A stretch of 64,000 nt of DNA, taken from contig NZ_JAJALK010000009.1 in the NCBI RefSeq assembly GCF_020523825.1, positions 184,395 to 248,394 on the forward strand. Reading direction: 5' to 3'. Under the pieces are notes generated by a model. The model was not told the origin of the DNA and ran no database searches. It saw only the letters and a list, made by a program, of their open reading frames with translations. The DNA is from Methylobacterium brachiatum (lineage in GTDB: Bacteria > Pseudomonadota > Alphaproteobacteria > Rhizobiales > Beijerinckiaceae). Positions 31,933 to 40,445 of this stretch are shown piece by piece; the first letter of the stretch is position 1; the number at the start of each line of letters is the position of its first letter. Both the position numbers and the translations under genes were made by a program.

Positions 31933-34152
31933 TCAGCCGGCCCCGATCAGCCGGATCGCGGCGTCGCGCTCGAACAGGTAGAGCAGCACCCGAAGCGCCT
32001 GCCCGCGCGGGCTCTTCAGGCCGGGATCGCGCTCGACGATCATCCGGGCGTCGTCCCGGGCGGCCTCCAGCAGGTCGCCGTCGCTCTCGAGGCGCGCCAG
32101 CCGGAAGGCCGCGAGGCCCGACTGGCGGGTGCCCAGCACCTCGCCCTCGCCGCGCAGCTTCAGGTCGGCCTCGGCGATGCGGAAGCCGTCCTCGCTGTCG
32201 CGCATCATCTCGAGCCGCGCCCGGGCCACTTGGCCCAACGGCCCCCGGTAGAGCAGCAGGCACGAGGACGCCTTGGAGCCGCGCCCGACCCGGCCCCGGA
32301 GCTGGTGCAGCTGCGCCAGCCCGAACCGCTCGGCATGCTCGATCACCATGATGGTCGCCTCGGGCACGTCGACCCCGACCTCGACCACCGTGGTCGAGAC
32401 CAGGACCTTGGTCTCCCCGGCGGCGAAGCGGGCCATGGCGGCGTCCTTCTCGGGGCCCGGCATCTTGCCGTGGATCAGCCCGACCGCGTCGCCGAAATGC
32501 TGCTTCAGGTCGTCGAACCGCTCGGCCGCGGCGGCGAGGTCGATGAACTCGGATTCCTCGACCAGCGGGCAGATCCAGTAGACCCGCTCGCCCGTGGCGA
32601 TCGCCCGGGCGAGACCGGCCACGACCTCGTCGATCCGCTCGGTCGGCAGGGTGATGGTGCGGATCGGCTGCCGGCCGGCGGGCTTCTCGTCGAGGACCGA
32701 GACGTCCATGTCGCCGAAGAAGGTCAGCGCCAGGGTGCGCGGGATCGGCGTCGCGGTCATGACCAGGAAGTCGACCGCCTCGCCCTTGGCGCCGAGCGCC
32801 AGGCGCTGGTGGACCCCGAACCGGTGCTGCTCGTCCACGACGGCGAGGCCGAGGTCCCGGAACGTCACGGCCTCCTGGAACAGGGCGTGGGTGCCGACCA
32901 GGATGTCGATCTCGCCCGCCGCGAGGGCGGCCAGCGTGCTCTTGCGCTCCGCGGCCCGGTCGCGGCCGGTCATCAGGCGCAGACGCAGGCCGCCGGCCAG
33001 CGGCTGCAGCCGCTCGAAATGCTGCCGGGCCAGGATCTCGGTGGGAGCCATCAGGGCGGCCTGGCGCCCGGCCTCCACGGCCGAGGCCATGGCCAGCAAG
33101 GCCACCGCGGTCTTTCCCGAGCCGACATCGCCCTGGAGCAGGCGCAGCATCCGACGCGGCGCCGCGAGATCCGCGCGGATCTCCGCCACCGCCCGGGCCT
33201 GGGCGCCGGTGAGCGCGAAGGGCAGGGCGGCCTGGATCCGGCTGCTCAAGGCGCCGTCGCCGGCATTGACCCGGCCGGCCTTGCGCCGCTGGCGGGCGCG
33301 CATCAGGGCGAGCGCCAGCTGCGAGGCGAGCAGCTCGTCGTAGGACAGGCGCCGCCTTGCGGGGGTGGCGGGGGGCGGCTGGAGCGGGTCCTCGGCCTTC
33401 GGGAGGGGCTCCTCGGGGCGGTGCTCGACGCGCAGGGCATCCGCGAAGGCGGGAAGGCGGTTCCTCTCCAGCCAGGCCGGGTCCTGCCATTCGGGCAGGA
33501 TCGGCAGGCGCTCCAGGGCCGCCACCGCGAGCTTGTTGATCGCCCGGGAGGTCAGCCCCTCGGTGGCGCCGTAGATCGGCTCGACGGCGGGCAGCTCGGC
33601 CAGCCCCGCCTCGTCCACGATCCGGGACGGGTGGACCATCTGGCGGGTGCCGTCCCACAGGTCGATCCGGCCGGTGATGTAGCGATGCGCCCCCAGCGGC
33701 AGCATCTTCTCCACCCGGGCGCGGGGCATGCCGAAGAACACCAGGGAGATGTCGCCGGTGGAATCCTCCACCAGCACCCGGTGCGGGCGCTTGCCCGATC
33801 CGATCTGGGCCGGGCGGTGCGCCACCACGGTGACCCCGACGGTCACCGGCTCGCCCACGGGCGCCTCGCTGACCGAGCCCATCAGCCGGCGCGGGACGCC
33901 GCCCTGGGGCAGGTGGAACAGCAGGTCCACCACCCGGGCCTCCCGCTCCGGCGTGCCGAGCAGCTTCTCGATCAGCGGCGCCATCTTGGGGCCGACGCCC
34001 GGCAGGGCCCGGACCGGGGCGAACAGCGGGTCGAGGATGCTCGGGCGCAGCAGCGGCGCGCGGACGGCCTCGCCCTCCGGCGCCTCGGCGTCCGGGTCGT
34101 TCACGGCCGCGTCCCGGAGGGCGGCGTCCTGAGTCGCGCGTGCATCTGTCAT
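31933..34152 (-). CDS. recG: ATP-dependent DNA helicase RecG
   Basis: The protein of 739 residues has an N-terminal wedge/OB region (LPGVGPKMAPLIEKLLGT, then RVLVEDSTGDISLVFFG) and the helicase core. The core includes RLLQGDVGSGKTAVALLAM (Walker A), AVVDEQHRFGVHQR (DExH), VMTATPIPRTLALT, TTVVEVGVDVPEATIM and LHQLRGRVGRG. The C-terminal RecG block contains EADLKLRGEGEVLGTRQSG. RecG remodels stalled forks and Holliday junctions. ATG at 34152 (MTDARATQ) is chosen over a start at 34230, which adds 26 basic residues. Divergent from the dehalogenase-like gene. Confidence 0.96.
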   Translation of the reverse strand: MTDARATQDAALRDAAVNDPDAEAPEGEAVRAPLLRPSILDPLFAPVRALPGVGPKMAPLIEKLLGTPEREARVVDLLFHLPQGGVPRRLMGSVSEAPVGEPVTVGVTVVAHRPAQIGSGKRPHRVLVEDSTGDISLVFFGMPRARVEKMLPLGAHRYITGRIDLWDGTRQMVHPSRIVDEAGLAELPAVEPIYGATEGLTSRAINKLAVAALERLPILPEWQDPAWLERNRLPAFADALRVEHRPEEPLPKAEDPLQPPPATPARRRLSYDELLASQLALALMRARQRRKAGRVNAGDGALSSRIQAALPFALTGAQARAVAEIRADLAAPRRMLRLLQGDVGSGKTAVALLAMASAVEAGRQAALMAPTEILARQHFERLQPLAGGLRLRLMTGRDRAAERKSTLAALAAGEIDILVGTHALFQEAVTFRDLGLAVVDEQHRFGVHQRLALGAKGEAVDFLVMTATPIPRTLALTFFGDMDVSVLDEKPAGRQPIRTITLPTERIDEVVAGLARAIATGERVYWICPLVEESEFIDLAAAAERFDDLKQHFGDAVGLIHGKMPGPEKDAAMARFAAGETKVLVSTTVVEVGVDVPEATIMVIEHAERFGLAQLHQLRGRVGRGSKASSCLLLYRGPLGQVARARLEMMRDSEDGFRIAEADLKLRGEGEVLGTRQSGLAAFRLARLESDGDLLEAARDDARMIVERDPGLKSPRGQALRVLLYLFERDAAIRLIGAG

Positions 34153-34259
34153 GGTGGCTCGGCGGACATCCTGCCGGAGGCGCCTTATCATCCGGTGCAT
34201 CCCGGCGCGCCAGTGCGGCGCAAGGTACACGGGCGCAGGGCACGGAGGCGACCGACCGC

Positions 34260-35144
34260 ATGACGACGGATTTCCTGCCGGGCTTCGCCCGGCACCGGAT
34301 CGAGACCGCGCCGGGCGTGACCATCCATGCGCGCTCCGGCGGCTCCGGGCCGCCGGTCCTGCTGCTGCACGGCCACCCGCAGACCCTGTCCACCTGGCTG
34401 CATGTCGCCCCGCGCCTGGCCGAACGCCGCACGGTCGTGGCGATGGACCTGCGCGGCTACGGCGATTCGGACAAGCCCCCGGGCGGCGAGCGCCACGCGG
34501 CCTACGCCAAGCGCGCCATGGCGGCGGATGCGGTGGCGGTGATGCGGGCGCTGGGCCACGACCGGTTCGCGCTCGTCGGCCACGACCGCGGCGGCCGCGT
34601 CGCCCACCGCCTGGCCCTGGACCATCCGGAGCGGGTCGAGCGCCTCGCCCTGTTCGACATCGCCCCCACGGCGACGATGTACGCCCGCACCGACAAGGCC
34701 TTCGCCACCCGGTATTTCTGGTGGTTCTTCTTCATCCAGCCCCATCCCCTGCCGGAGCGGCTGATCGGGGCGGATCCGGAATATTTCCTGCGCCACCACA
34801 TCGAGGGCCAGTCCAAGACCCCGGGATCGACGCCGCCGGACCTCTTCGCCGAGTACCTGCGCTGCTACGGCGACCCGGCCTGCCGCCACGCGATCTGCGA
34901 GGATTACCGCGCGGCGGCCGGGATCGACCTGGAACACGACGCGGCCGATTCGGAGGCGCGGATCACGGCGCCGCTGCTCGCGCTCTGGGGGGCGCAGGGC
35001 ACGGTCGGCCAGACCTACGACGTGCTGGAGACCTGGCGCGAGAAGGCCACCGACGTCTCGGGCCGGGCACTCGATTGCGGCCACACCCTGCAGGAGGAGC
35101 GGCCGGACGAGGTTTTTCGCGAGTTGTCGGCGTTCCTCGGGTGA
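34260..35144 (+). CDS. Haloacetate-dehalogenase-like alpha/beta hydrolase
   Basis: The 294-residue hydrolase has HGHPQT (oxyanion side) and the nucleophile elbow GHDRGGR with Asp109, Arg110 and Arg113. The acid is Asp133 in LFDIAPT and the catalytic His is His275 in DCGHTLQEE. The D-R-x-x-R pattern and IQPHPLPERLIGADPEYFL match fluoroacetate dehalogenases. Tyr216 (CEDYRAA) of the halide pocket is kept. The His-Trp pair of that pocket is here Trp154-Trp155 (RYFWWFFF). It is therefore related to defluorinating enzymes but may act on another halide or ester. Start at 34260 is the first ATG giving the family N-terminus. Confidence 0.82.
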   Translation: MTTDFLPGFARHRIETAPGVTIHARSGGSGPPVLLLHGHPQTLSTWLHVAPRLAERRTVVAMDLRGYGDSDKPPGGERHAAYAKRAMAADAVAVMRALGHDRFALVGHDRGGRVAHRLALDHPERVERLALFDIAPTATMYARTDKAFATRYFWWFFFIQPHPLPERLIGADPEYFLRHHIEGQSKTPGSTPPDLFAEYLRCYGDPACRHAICEDYRAAAGIDLEHDAADSEARITAPLLALWGAQGTVGQTYDVLETWREKATDVSGRALDCGHTLQEERPDEVFRELSAFLG

Positions 35145-35312
35145 GATGGCGCACCCGGACAGACAAGAGAAGCCGAGGCTTGAGGCACCGGCAGGCTCTG
35201 CTCCGGGCTGCGTCGCTGTGGCCTTCGCGGATCGGGCTTGGCAGGGATACCGGAAAGCTCAGATAGGAAACACGGGCCGGGCAGCGGAATCGGCACGGGA
35301 ACGGGTGAGCAC

Positions 35313-36533
35313 GTGCAGGGCAGCAGGGCCGAAGGGGCAGCATTCGACGTCGCCGTGGTGGGCGCGGGGGCCGCGGGGCTCGCCGCCGCCCTGGCGAGCG
35401 CCCAGGCCGGCATCCGGACCGCCCTGGTCGGCCGCCACGCCCCCGTGGCGGACGGGCGCACGGTCGCCCTGCTCGACGGGTCGGTGCGGTTCCTGGGGGC
35501 CCTGGGCGCCTGGGAGGCCGTGGCCCCGCATGCGAGCCCGCTCTGCACCCTGCAGATCATCGACGACACCGGCAGCCTGTTCCGGCCGCCGCCGGTGCGC
35601 TTCCAGGCCGCCGAGATCGGGCTCGACGCTTTCGGCTGGAACGTCGAGAGCGCCCGCCTGGTCGAGAGTCTGCGGGTCCGCGCCCGCGCCCAAAAAAATC
35701 TCACCCTGGTCGAGGCGGATGCCGCCGGGGCCGTTCCGGGCGAGGCGGTCGCGCGCCTGACCCTGGCGGATGGCGGCACGGTCGCGGCCAAGCTGGTGGT
35801 CGGCGCCGACGGCGCGCGCTCACCGCTGCGGGCCGCCAGCGGCGTGCGCGTGCGCGACTGGACCTACCCGCAGAGCGCCATCACCACGATCCTGGCCCAT
35901 GACCGTCCGCACCGGGACGTCTCGACCGAGTTCCACACCCGCTCCGGCCCGTTCACCCTGGTGCCGCTGCCGGGCGGATACCGGTCCAGCCTGGTCTGGG
36001 TCACCGGGGAGGGCGCGGCGCGGCGGCTGGCGGCGCTCGACGACGCGGCTCTGGGCCAGGCGGTGGAGCGGCAGGCCCGGGCGATGCTGGGCGCGATGCG
36101 GGTCGACGGCCCCCGGGGCCTCGTGCCGATGCGCGGCCTCTCGGTGTCGAGCCCGGTGGCGCAGCGCCTGGCCCTGGTCGGCGAGGCCGCCCACGTCTTC
36201 CCGCCGATCGGCGCGCAGGGGCTCAATCTCGGCCTGCGCGACGCCGCCGCCCTGCGCGACGCGCTGGTGGCCGCGGCCCGGGACGGCCGCGATCCCGGTA
36301 CCCGGCCGGTGCTCGACGGCTACGCTCGCAGCCGGCGCCTCGATGCCGCCGCCCGCACCGCAGCGGTGGATCTGCTCAACCGCAGCCTGCTCACCGATCT
36401 CGTCCCGGTCGACGCGCTCCGGGGCCTCGGGCTGCTGGCGATGTCGTATCTCGGCCCGCTCCGGCGGGTGGTGATGCGCGAGGGCGTGCTGCCGCGGCTC
36501 GGCGCGCCGGAACTGATGCGCGGGGCGCGCTGA
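35313..36533 (+). CDS. UbiH/UbiF/VisC-family FAD-dependent hydroxylase
   Basis: The protein of about 406 residues has the FAD-binding VVGAGAAGLAAALASAQAG near the N-terminus. It also has VVGADGARSPLRAASG (the DG motif) and LVGEAAHVFPPIGAQGLNLG, where the family usually has GDAAH. It probably hydroxylates the ring of a ubiquinone precursor, as expected in alphaproteobacteria that use UbiL/UbiM/UbiH variants; which position is not clear. GTG at 35313 (VQGSRAEGAAFDV) is preferred; the frame is open further upstream to 35238. A 168-bp gap separates it from the dehalogenase-like gene. Confidence 0.85.
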   Translation: MQGSRAEGAAFDVAVVGAGAAGLAAALASAQAGIRTALVGRHAPVADGRTVALLDGSVRFLGALGAWEAVAPHASPLCTLQIIDDTGSLFRPPPVRFQAAEIGLDAFGWNVESARLVESLRVRARAQKNLTLVEADAAGAVPGEAVARLTLADGGTVAAKLVVGADGARSPLRAASGVRVRDWTYPQSAITTILAHDRPHRDVSTEFHTRSGPFTLVPLPGGYRSSLVWVTGEGAARRLAALDDAALGQAVERQARAMLGAMRVDGPRGLVPMRGLSVSSPVAQRLALVGEAAHVFPPIGAQGLNLGLRDAAALRDALVAAARDGRDPGTRPVLDGYARSRRLDAAARTAAVDLLNRSLLTDLVPVDALRGLGLLAMSYLGPLRRVVMREGVLPRLGAPELMRGAR

Positions 36534-36605
36534 GCCGTTCGCTCGGTGGGCGCTGGGGTGGCCTTGGCCGAATCGCACCCGATCGTTCGGGCGTGCCATC
36601 CTGGG

Positions 36606-36701
36606 CCGTCATCGCGAGCGCAGCGAAGCGACCCGGTGATGCGCCACGATTCGGGCAACCGCGCGCAGCCCTGGGTTGCTTCACTACGCTCGCAATGACG
36701 G
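36606..36701. repeat. Intergenic palindromic element, family C
   Basis: A long imperfect inverted repeat joins CCGTCATCGCGAGCGCAGCG at one end to CTACGCTCGCAATGACGG at the other. An internal pair resembles GACCCGG/CCTGGGTTG. This type is a frequent dispersed element of alphaproteobacterial genomes. Only one copy is seen in the window. Confidence 0.7.
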
Positions 36702-36729
36702 TAGCGAAGCTTCCGTTGAGGAACGCGTT

Positions 36730-37074
36730 CTAGAGGTCCGGCTGGGCCGCCACGTAGGCGCCGAGGCGGGTGGCGAGATCCACCGGGCCGCCGGCCCGGC
36801 CCTCGGCGGCGTCGCCGATCAGGATGACCGGGATGCCACGGTCGCGCAGCTGGCCGCGCAGGCGTGCGGCGCGGCGGGCATAGGCGGGATCGCGACGGGT
36901 CGGGGCCTGGAGCAGCACCGCCGCCGGGCGGGCGATCACGGCCAGGACATCGTCCGCCGCCTCCATCGAGGCGGTGACACTTGCGTAGCCGAGGTTGGCC
37001 AGCTCGCCCGAAAGGGACCGGTCCACGGCGCGGACGCCGTCATCGACCACGAGCACTTGTTGCAGCGCACCCAT
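36730..37074 (-). CDS. Degenerate response-regulator receiver domain
   Basis: The 114-residue protein has the start of a receiver fold (QQVLVVDDGVRAVDRSL, with the acidic pair Asp11-Asp12). At the phospho-acceptor strand it reads PAAVLLQAPTRRD, with Gln56 in place of Asp. The later Thr/Ser and Lys signatures (GIPVILIGDAAEG) are also lost. It probably cannot be phosphorylated in the usual way. ATG at 37074 is chosen over a TTG at 37128. No kinase or output domain is adjacent. Stand-alone pseudo-receivers often bind partner proteins. Confidence 0.6.
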   Translation of the reverse strand: MGALQQVLVVDDGVRAVDRSLSGELANLGYASVTASMEAADDVLAVIARPAAVLLQAPTRRDPAYARRAARLRGQLRDRGIPVILIGDAAEGRAGGPVDLATRLGAYVAAQPDL

Positions 37075-37235
37075 AGGCTTGAGCGGTACCTCATGAAGCG
37101 TGGCTTGGGAAGATAGCCAGAACCACAATCCGAAGCGAAACCCACGAAGGCGCGGATCGGATCCGTCCCGTCATGTGCGCTTGCGAGATTATCTGCCACG
37201 CCTGAGCGCCGGATGAACCGACGAAAGGCCGCCGT

Positions 37236-38522
37236 TCAGGCGGTCTCCACCCCGGTCACGACCCCGTCGGACAGGATCGGCCGACAGCCCGAGTCCCGCC
37301 ACGCCTCGACCTCCAGCTCCGGGATGCCGCCGCGGGGGAGTGCCGCCGTGGCGCAGGCCAGGCCGCGATAGACCAGCGGGCCCTCCAGCCCGTCGCCGGG
37401 ATCCAGGATCGCGAGATCGAGGAGCGCCCGGGGCAGGGGCGCCCGGTCCGGGTGGGCCAGGGTCGCGGCGAGGTCGCGCCCGCCCGGTCGCGTGAGGACC
37501 ACATCCTCGTCGAAGACCAGCGAATCGAGGCGGCGCGCCCCGGGCGATTCGGGGGCCGCGCTCACGATCGCGCGCGCGGGCGCCCGGTGGATCACGTTGA
37601 GGGCCCGCACGGTCCAGGGGAGTGGCATGGCAGCGAGCGCCGCCTCGATCAGGGACGGGACCACGAGCCGGGTCGGAACCGGCCGCATCAGGCCGGCCCG
37701 GAAGCCGGCCTCGTCGAAGGGAATCACGGTCTCGAGGCTGGCGCCGGCCGCGAGCGCCGCCCCGAGGCCGGTCACCAGGCCGCGCAGGTCATGGGCCGGC
37801 AGGAGCGTCAGGATCCGCTCGTCCGCCGTCACCGGGAGGGTGTCGAGATGAGCCTCGATCGCCGCCGCGAGCGCCGCCGCACTGCGGTAGACCGGCCGGG
37901 CCGGATCGCCCGCCGCGAAGGTGACGAGGCCGAGGCTCGCCACGGGCTCGACGATTCCGCGCTCCAGGGCCATCGCGTCGAGGCTGATCACGCCGTCCGG
38001 AATGCCCGGACCGAAGGCCGCAAGGTAGCGCAGGCCGAAATGGCCCATGGCCGCGCGGGCGAGATCCTCGGCGGGGCGGCGGGCGCCGCGGCGGCCCTCC
38101 GTCAGCACCGCGACCAGGCCGGCGGACGCGATCCCGGCCGAGAGCTGGTCGGCATCCCAGAGGGCGGGCATCGGGCAGGGGAGGTGGCCGGCCGCCTCGA
38201 CGGCCAGGTGGGCGAGGGCCGATTCGGCGCCGCCGGAGAACCACAGGCCGACCCGGCTGCCGGCTGGCAGTCGCCACGCGCCGATCCCGCGGGCGAGGCG
38301 GCCGACGATCTCGGCCGCGGCCGCGTAGGTCCAGGTGATCGGCGGGCGCCCGCACCAGGCCACCCGGTCCCCCGAATCACGCAGCGCCGTGCGCTGCGGG
38401 CCGGTCCGGGCCGCCGCGAACAGGCTGGCCGACAGGCCGCCGGACCGCGCGGACGCATCCGGCGCGGCGTCGGCCGTCCTCTCCGCCACCGCGAACGCGC
38501 TCAATCCGCCCCCCTCCCACAC
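37236..38522 (-). CDS. Degenerate AMP-binding (acyl-CoA synthetase-like) protein
   Basis: The 428-residue protein resembles the N-terminal domain of adenylate-forming enzymes. ITWTYAAAAEIVGRLARGIG, then GSRVGLWFSGGAESALAHLA match the start of acyl-CoA ligases, and AAGASLETVIPFDEAGFRAG fits a later part. The P-loop normally reading TSGTTGxPK is here VTFAAGDPARPVYRS. The C-terminal domain with the catalytic Lys seems absent or very short (the family is usually over 500 residues). Catalysis is therefore doubtful. It stands alone; a 430-bp gap separates it from the ialB gene. Confidence 0.6.
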   Translation of the reverse strand: MWEGGGLSAFAVAERTADAAPDASARSGGLSASLFAAARTGPQRTALRDSGDRVAWCGRPPITWTYAAAAEIVGRLARGIGAWRLPAGSRVGLWFSGGAESALAHLAVEAAGHLPCPMPALWDADQLSAGIASAGLVAVLTEGRRGARRPAEDLARAAMGHFGLRYLAAFGPGIPDGVISLDAMALERGIVEPVASLGLVTFAAGDPARPVYRSAAALAAAIEAHLDTLPVTADERILTLLPAHDLRGLVTGLGAALAAGASLETVIPFDEAGFRAGLMRPVPTRLVVPSLIEAALAAMPLPWTVRALNVIHRAPARAIVSAAPESPGARRLDSLVFDEDVVLTRPGGRDLAATLAHPDRAPLPRALLDLAILDPGDGLEGPLVYRGLACATAALPRGGIPELEVEAWRDSGCRPILSDGVVTGVETA

Positions 38523-38953
38523 TGCAGATCCACCCGCATGGTCGGCCGACTATGGTTAACCCCCAGCTAAGACCCGTTCACTTGAGCGAGGCTGTCGTCG
38601 CCGCGGATGGCCGGCCGCTTGGTTCGAGGGCGCGGCCGGGCGACGTCGCGCTTGCAGCCGGAGAGGCGCAGGCCTATCGGGGGCCGGCTGCGGCACGGGG
38701 TTCCCCGAGGGGCGCTCGGTGCCGCGGTGTCATGCCTTCGCCTCATTCGGAGGGGACAGGCAGGCCGCCCGGTCGCCGGGGCGAGGGATGCGCGCAACCG
38801 GCGCCCATCCCCGCCCGATGGTCGGACCGATTCATCCGGAGCCCCGGGAGGCACGCCACGGCGCTGCGCATCCGGTGGTCCGGCGGACCAGCCCGTCAGG
38901 CCGGCTCCGCATTCCGCAAGCCACACCACGTTTCTCCAAAGGGGTCAGAGCCG
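38523..38953. other. Divergent intergenic region upstream of ialB
   Basis: This 431-bp divergent region is GC-rich and contains only shadow-like open frames. AAAGGGG at about 38937-38943 is the ribosome binding site of the ialB gene. No promoter pair or repeat was recognised. Confidence 0.45.
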
Positions 38954-39739
38954 ATGTCCTTCACCCGCCCCGCGACGCTGGCACGCGCCGCCCTCCTCGG
39001 CCTCGCGGGCCTCGGCCTCGCAGCCGCCCCGGTGCTCGCCCAGGCGAAGAAGCCCGCCGCCCCCGCGCCGACCGCTCCCGCCCCCGCCGCGCCGAACACC
39101 CCGGCCGCCAACACGCCCGCCGGCGCCGCCGCCCAGACCGGCCCGCAGATCGTGGCCGTGAAGTCCGAGCCGAGCCAGGCCGACTGGACCAAGGTCTGCG
39201 GCAAGGACCAGGGCTCCGGCACCGACATCTGCTACACCACGCGCGACTTCGTGTCCGACCAGGGCCAGCCCGTGCTGGCCGTGGCCGTCTACGAGATGAA
39301 GAACGCCGCCCAGAAGCAGGAGGTGCGCGTGGTGCGCTACCTGCTGCCGCTCGGCCTGCTGCTGCAGCCGGGCATCCGCTTCAACGTCGACGGCCAGGCC
39401 GCCACCCCGGGCCGCTTCGCGGTCTGCTTCCCGAACGGCTGCTTCGCCGAGGCCGGAGGCGTCGATGCCGGCGTCATCGCCGCCATGAAGAAGGGCACGA
39501 CCCTCAACGTCTCGGTCCAGAACCAGACCCAGCGCGAGGTCACCTTCGCGGTGCCGCTGGCCGGTTTCGGCAAGGCCTTCGACGGCCCGGCGATCGACCC
39601 GAAGGTCTTGGAAGAGCAGCAGAAGAAGCTCCAGGCCGAGCTGGAGAAGCGCAGCGAGGACATGCGCAAGAAGCTCGAGCAGCAGGGCGGCGCGGCCCCG
39701 GCGAACGGCGCTGCCACGCCGGCTCCGGCGGCCAAGTAA
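38954..39739 (+). CDS. Invasion-associated locus B family protein
   Basis: The 261-residue secreted protein has a signal peptide (ALLGLAGLGLAAAPVLAQ). An Ala/Pro-rich linker (about residues 30-58) leads to the IalB domain (DWTKVCGKDQGSGTDICYTT, then YLLPLGLLLQPGIRF, RFAVCFPNGCFAEAG). It ends with a charged coiled-coil-prone tail (EEQQKKLQAELEKRSEDMRK). The paired Cys suggest disulphides. IalB proteins are common in alphaproteobacteria; their role outside Bartonella invasion is unknown. AAAGGGG supports ATG at 38954 and a terminator follows. Confidence 0.88.
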   Translation: MSFTRPATLARAALLGLAGLGLAAAPVLAQAKKPAAPAPTAPAPAAPNTPAANTPAGAAAQTGPQIVAVKSEPSQADWTKVCGKDQGSGTDICYTTRDFVSDQGQPVLAVAVYEMKNAAQKQEVRVVRYLLPLGLLLQPGIRFNVDGQAATPGRFAVCFPNGCFAEAGGVDAGVIAAMKKGTTLNVSVQNQTQREVTFAVPLAGFGKAFDGPAIDPKVLEEQQKKLQAELEKRSEDMRKKLEQQGGAAPANGAATPAPAAK

Positions 39740-39761
39740 GGCCTCACCAGAATGCGATCGG

Positions 39762-39792
39762 GGGGTCGGACCGGGAGGTTCGGCCCCTTTTT
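39762..39792 (+). terminator. Terminator of the ialB gene
   Basis: GGGGTCGGAC and GTTCGGCCCC form an imperfect stem with a short GGGAG-type loop. TTTTT follows at 39788-39792, 50 bp past the stop codon. Confidence 0.75.
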
Positions 39793-39805
39793 CGTGGGCG
39801 CTCGC

Positions 39806-39858
39806 CTCGGGGCTCCGCCCCGATCCCCGCCGAAGGGCTCGCCCTTTGGGAACCCGGG
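39806..39858 (-). repeat. Intergenic palindromic element, family A, copy 2
   Basis: Read on the minus strand it runs from CCCGGGTTCCCAAAGGGC to GGAGCCCCGAG, matching the copies at 30259 and 62034. It lies in the convergent gap between ialB and hspQ. Confidence 0.8.
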
Positions 39859-40011
39859 ACTGGGCGTTGGCAGGCTGCGCGGGGGCGCACAGGGTCACGG
39901 AAGCCTGAGCCCGGAAGGCGGGGGATCACCGCTTGCCTTCGAAGACGGGCCGCGGCCCCCGTCGCGTGCTCTGCGCAGACCGGCCCGGGTCAGAGCCGTC
40001 GCTTCGACGAG

Positions 40012-40350
40012 TCAGTTCCGGACGCGGTCGCGCATGCGGTAGCCGCCGGCCCCGTCGCGCTCGAACATCTCGGCGATGCCGGCATGGCGCAGGGCCTCGC
40101 CGGACGTGTCGGGCAGGAGGTTCTGCTCGGAGACGTAGGCGACGTACTCGGTCTCGGCGTTCTCGGCGAGCAGGTGGTAGAACGGCTGGTCCTTGCGCGG
40201 CCGGACTTCCTCGGGGATCGCCAGCCACCATTCCTCGGTGTTGTCGAAGACCGGATCGACGTCGAACACGATGCCCCGGAACGGGTAGATCCGGTGGCGC
40301 ACCACCGCACCGATCGCGAATTTTGCGGTTCTCAGGGTTACGTCCGTCAT
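40012..40350 (-). CDS. hspQ: Heat shock protein HspQ
   Basis: The 112-residue protein shows the YccV/HspQ domain with FAIGAVVRHRIYPFRGIVFD, then DPVFDNTEEWWLAIPEE and PFYHLLAENAETEYVAYVSE. ATG at 40350 (MTDVTLRTAKF) gives the family's usual length; the frame is open further upstream to 40449 but that part overlaps the next gene. HspQ binds hemimethylated DNA in E. coli and acts as a specificity enhancer of Lon protease in related bacteria. It is monocistronic, facing ialB. Confidence 0.9.
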   Translation of the reverse strand: MTDVTLRTAKFAIGAVVRHRIYPFRGIVFDVDPVFDNTEEWWLAIPEEVRPRKDQPFYHLLAENAETEYVAYVSEQNLLPDTSGEALRHAGIAEMFERDGAGGYRMRDRVRN

Positions 40351-40445
40351 GACTCTGTCCGTCCAGAGCGGACAGATAGGCCCGATGCCGGGGCGTGTCA
40401 CCGGGCCGTCGTCATCTCCCGGTGACCGAACTGTGATTCGGCCGG

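Noticed and set aside
32230..34263. Plus-strand open frame of 677 residues opposite recG
   Set aside because: Antisense shadow of recG, whose helicase motifs are unambiguous.
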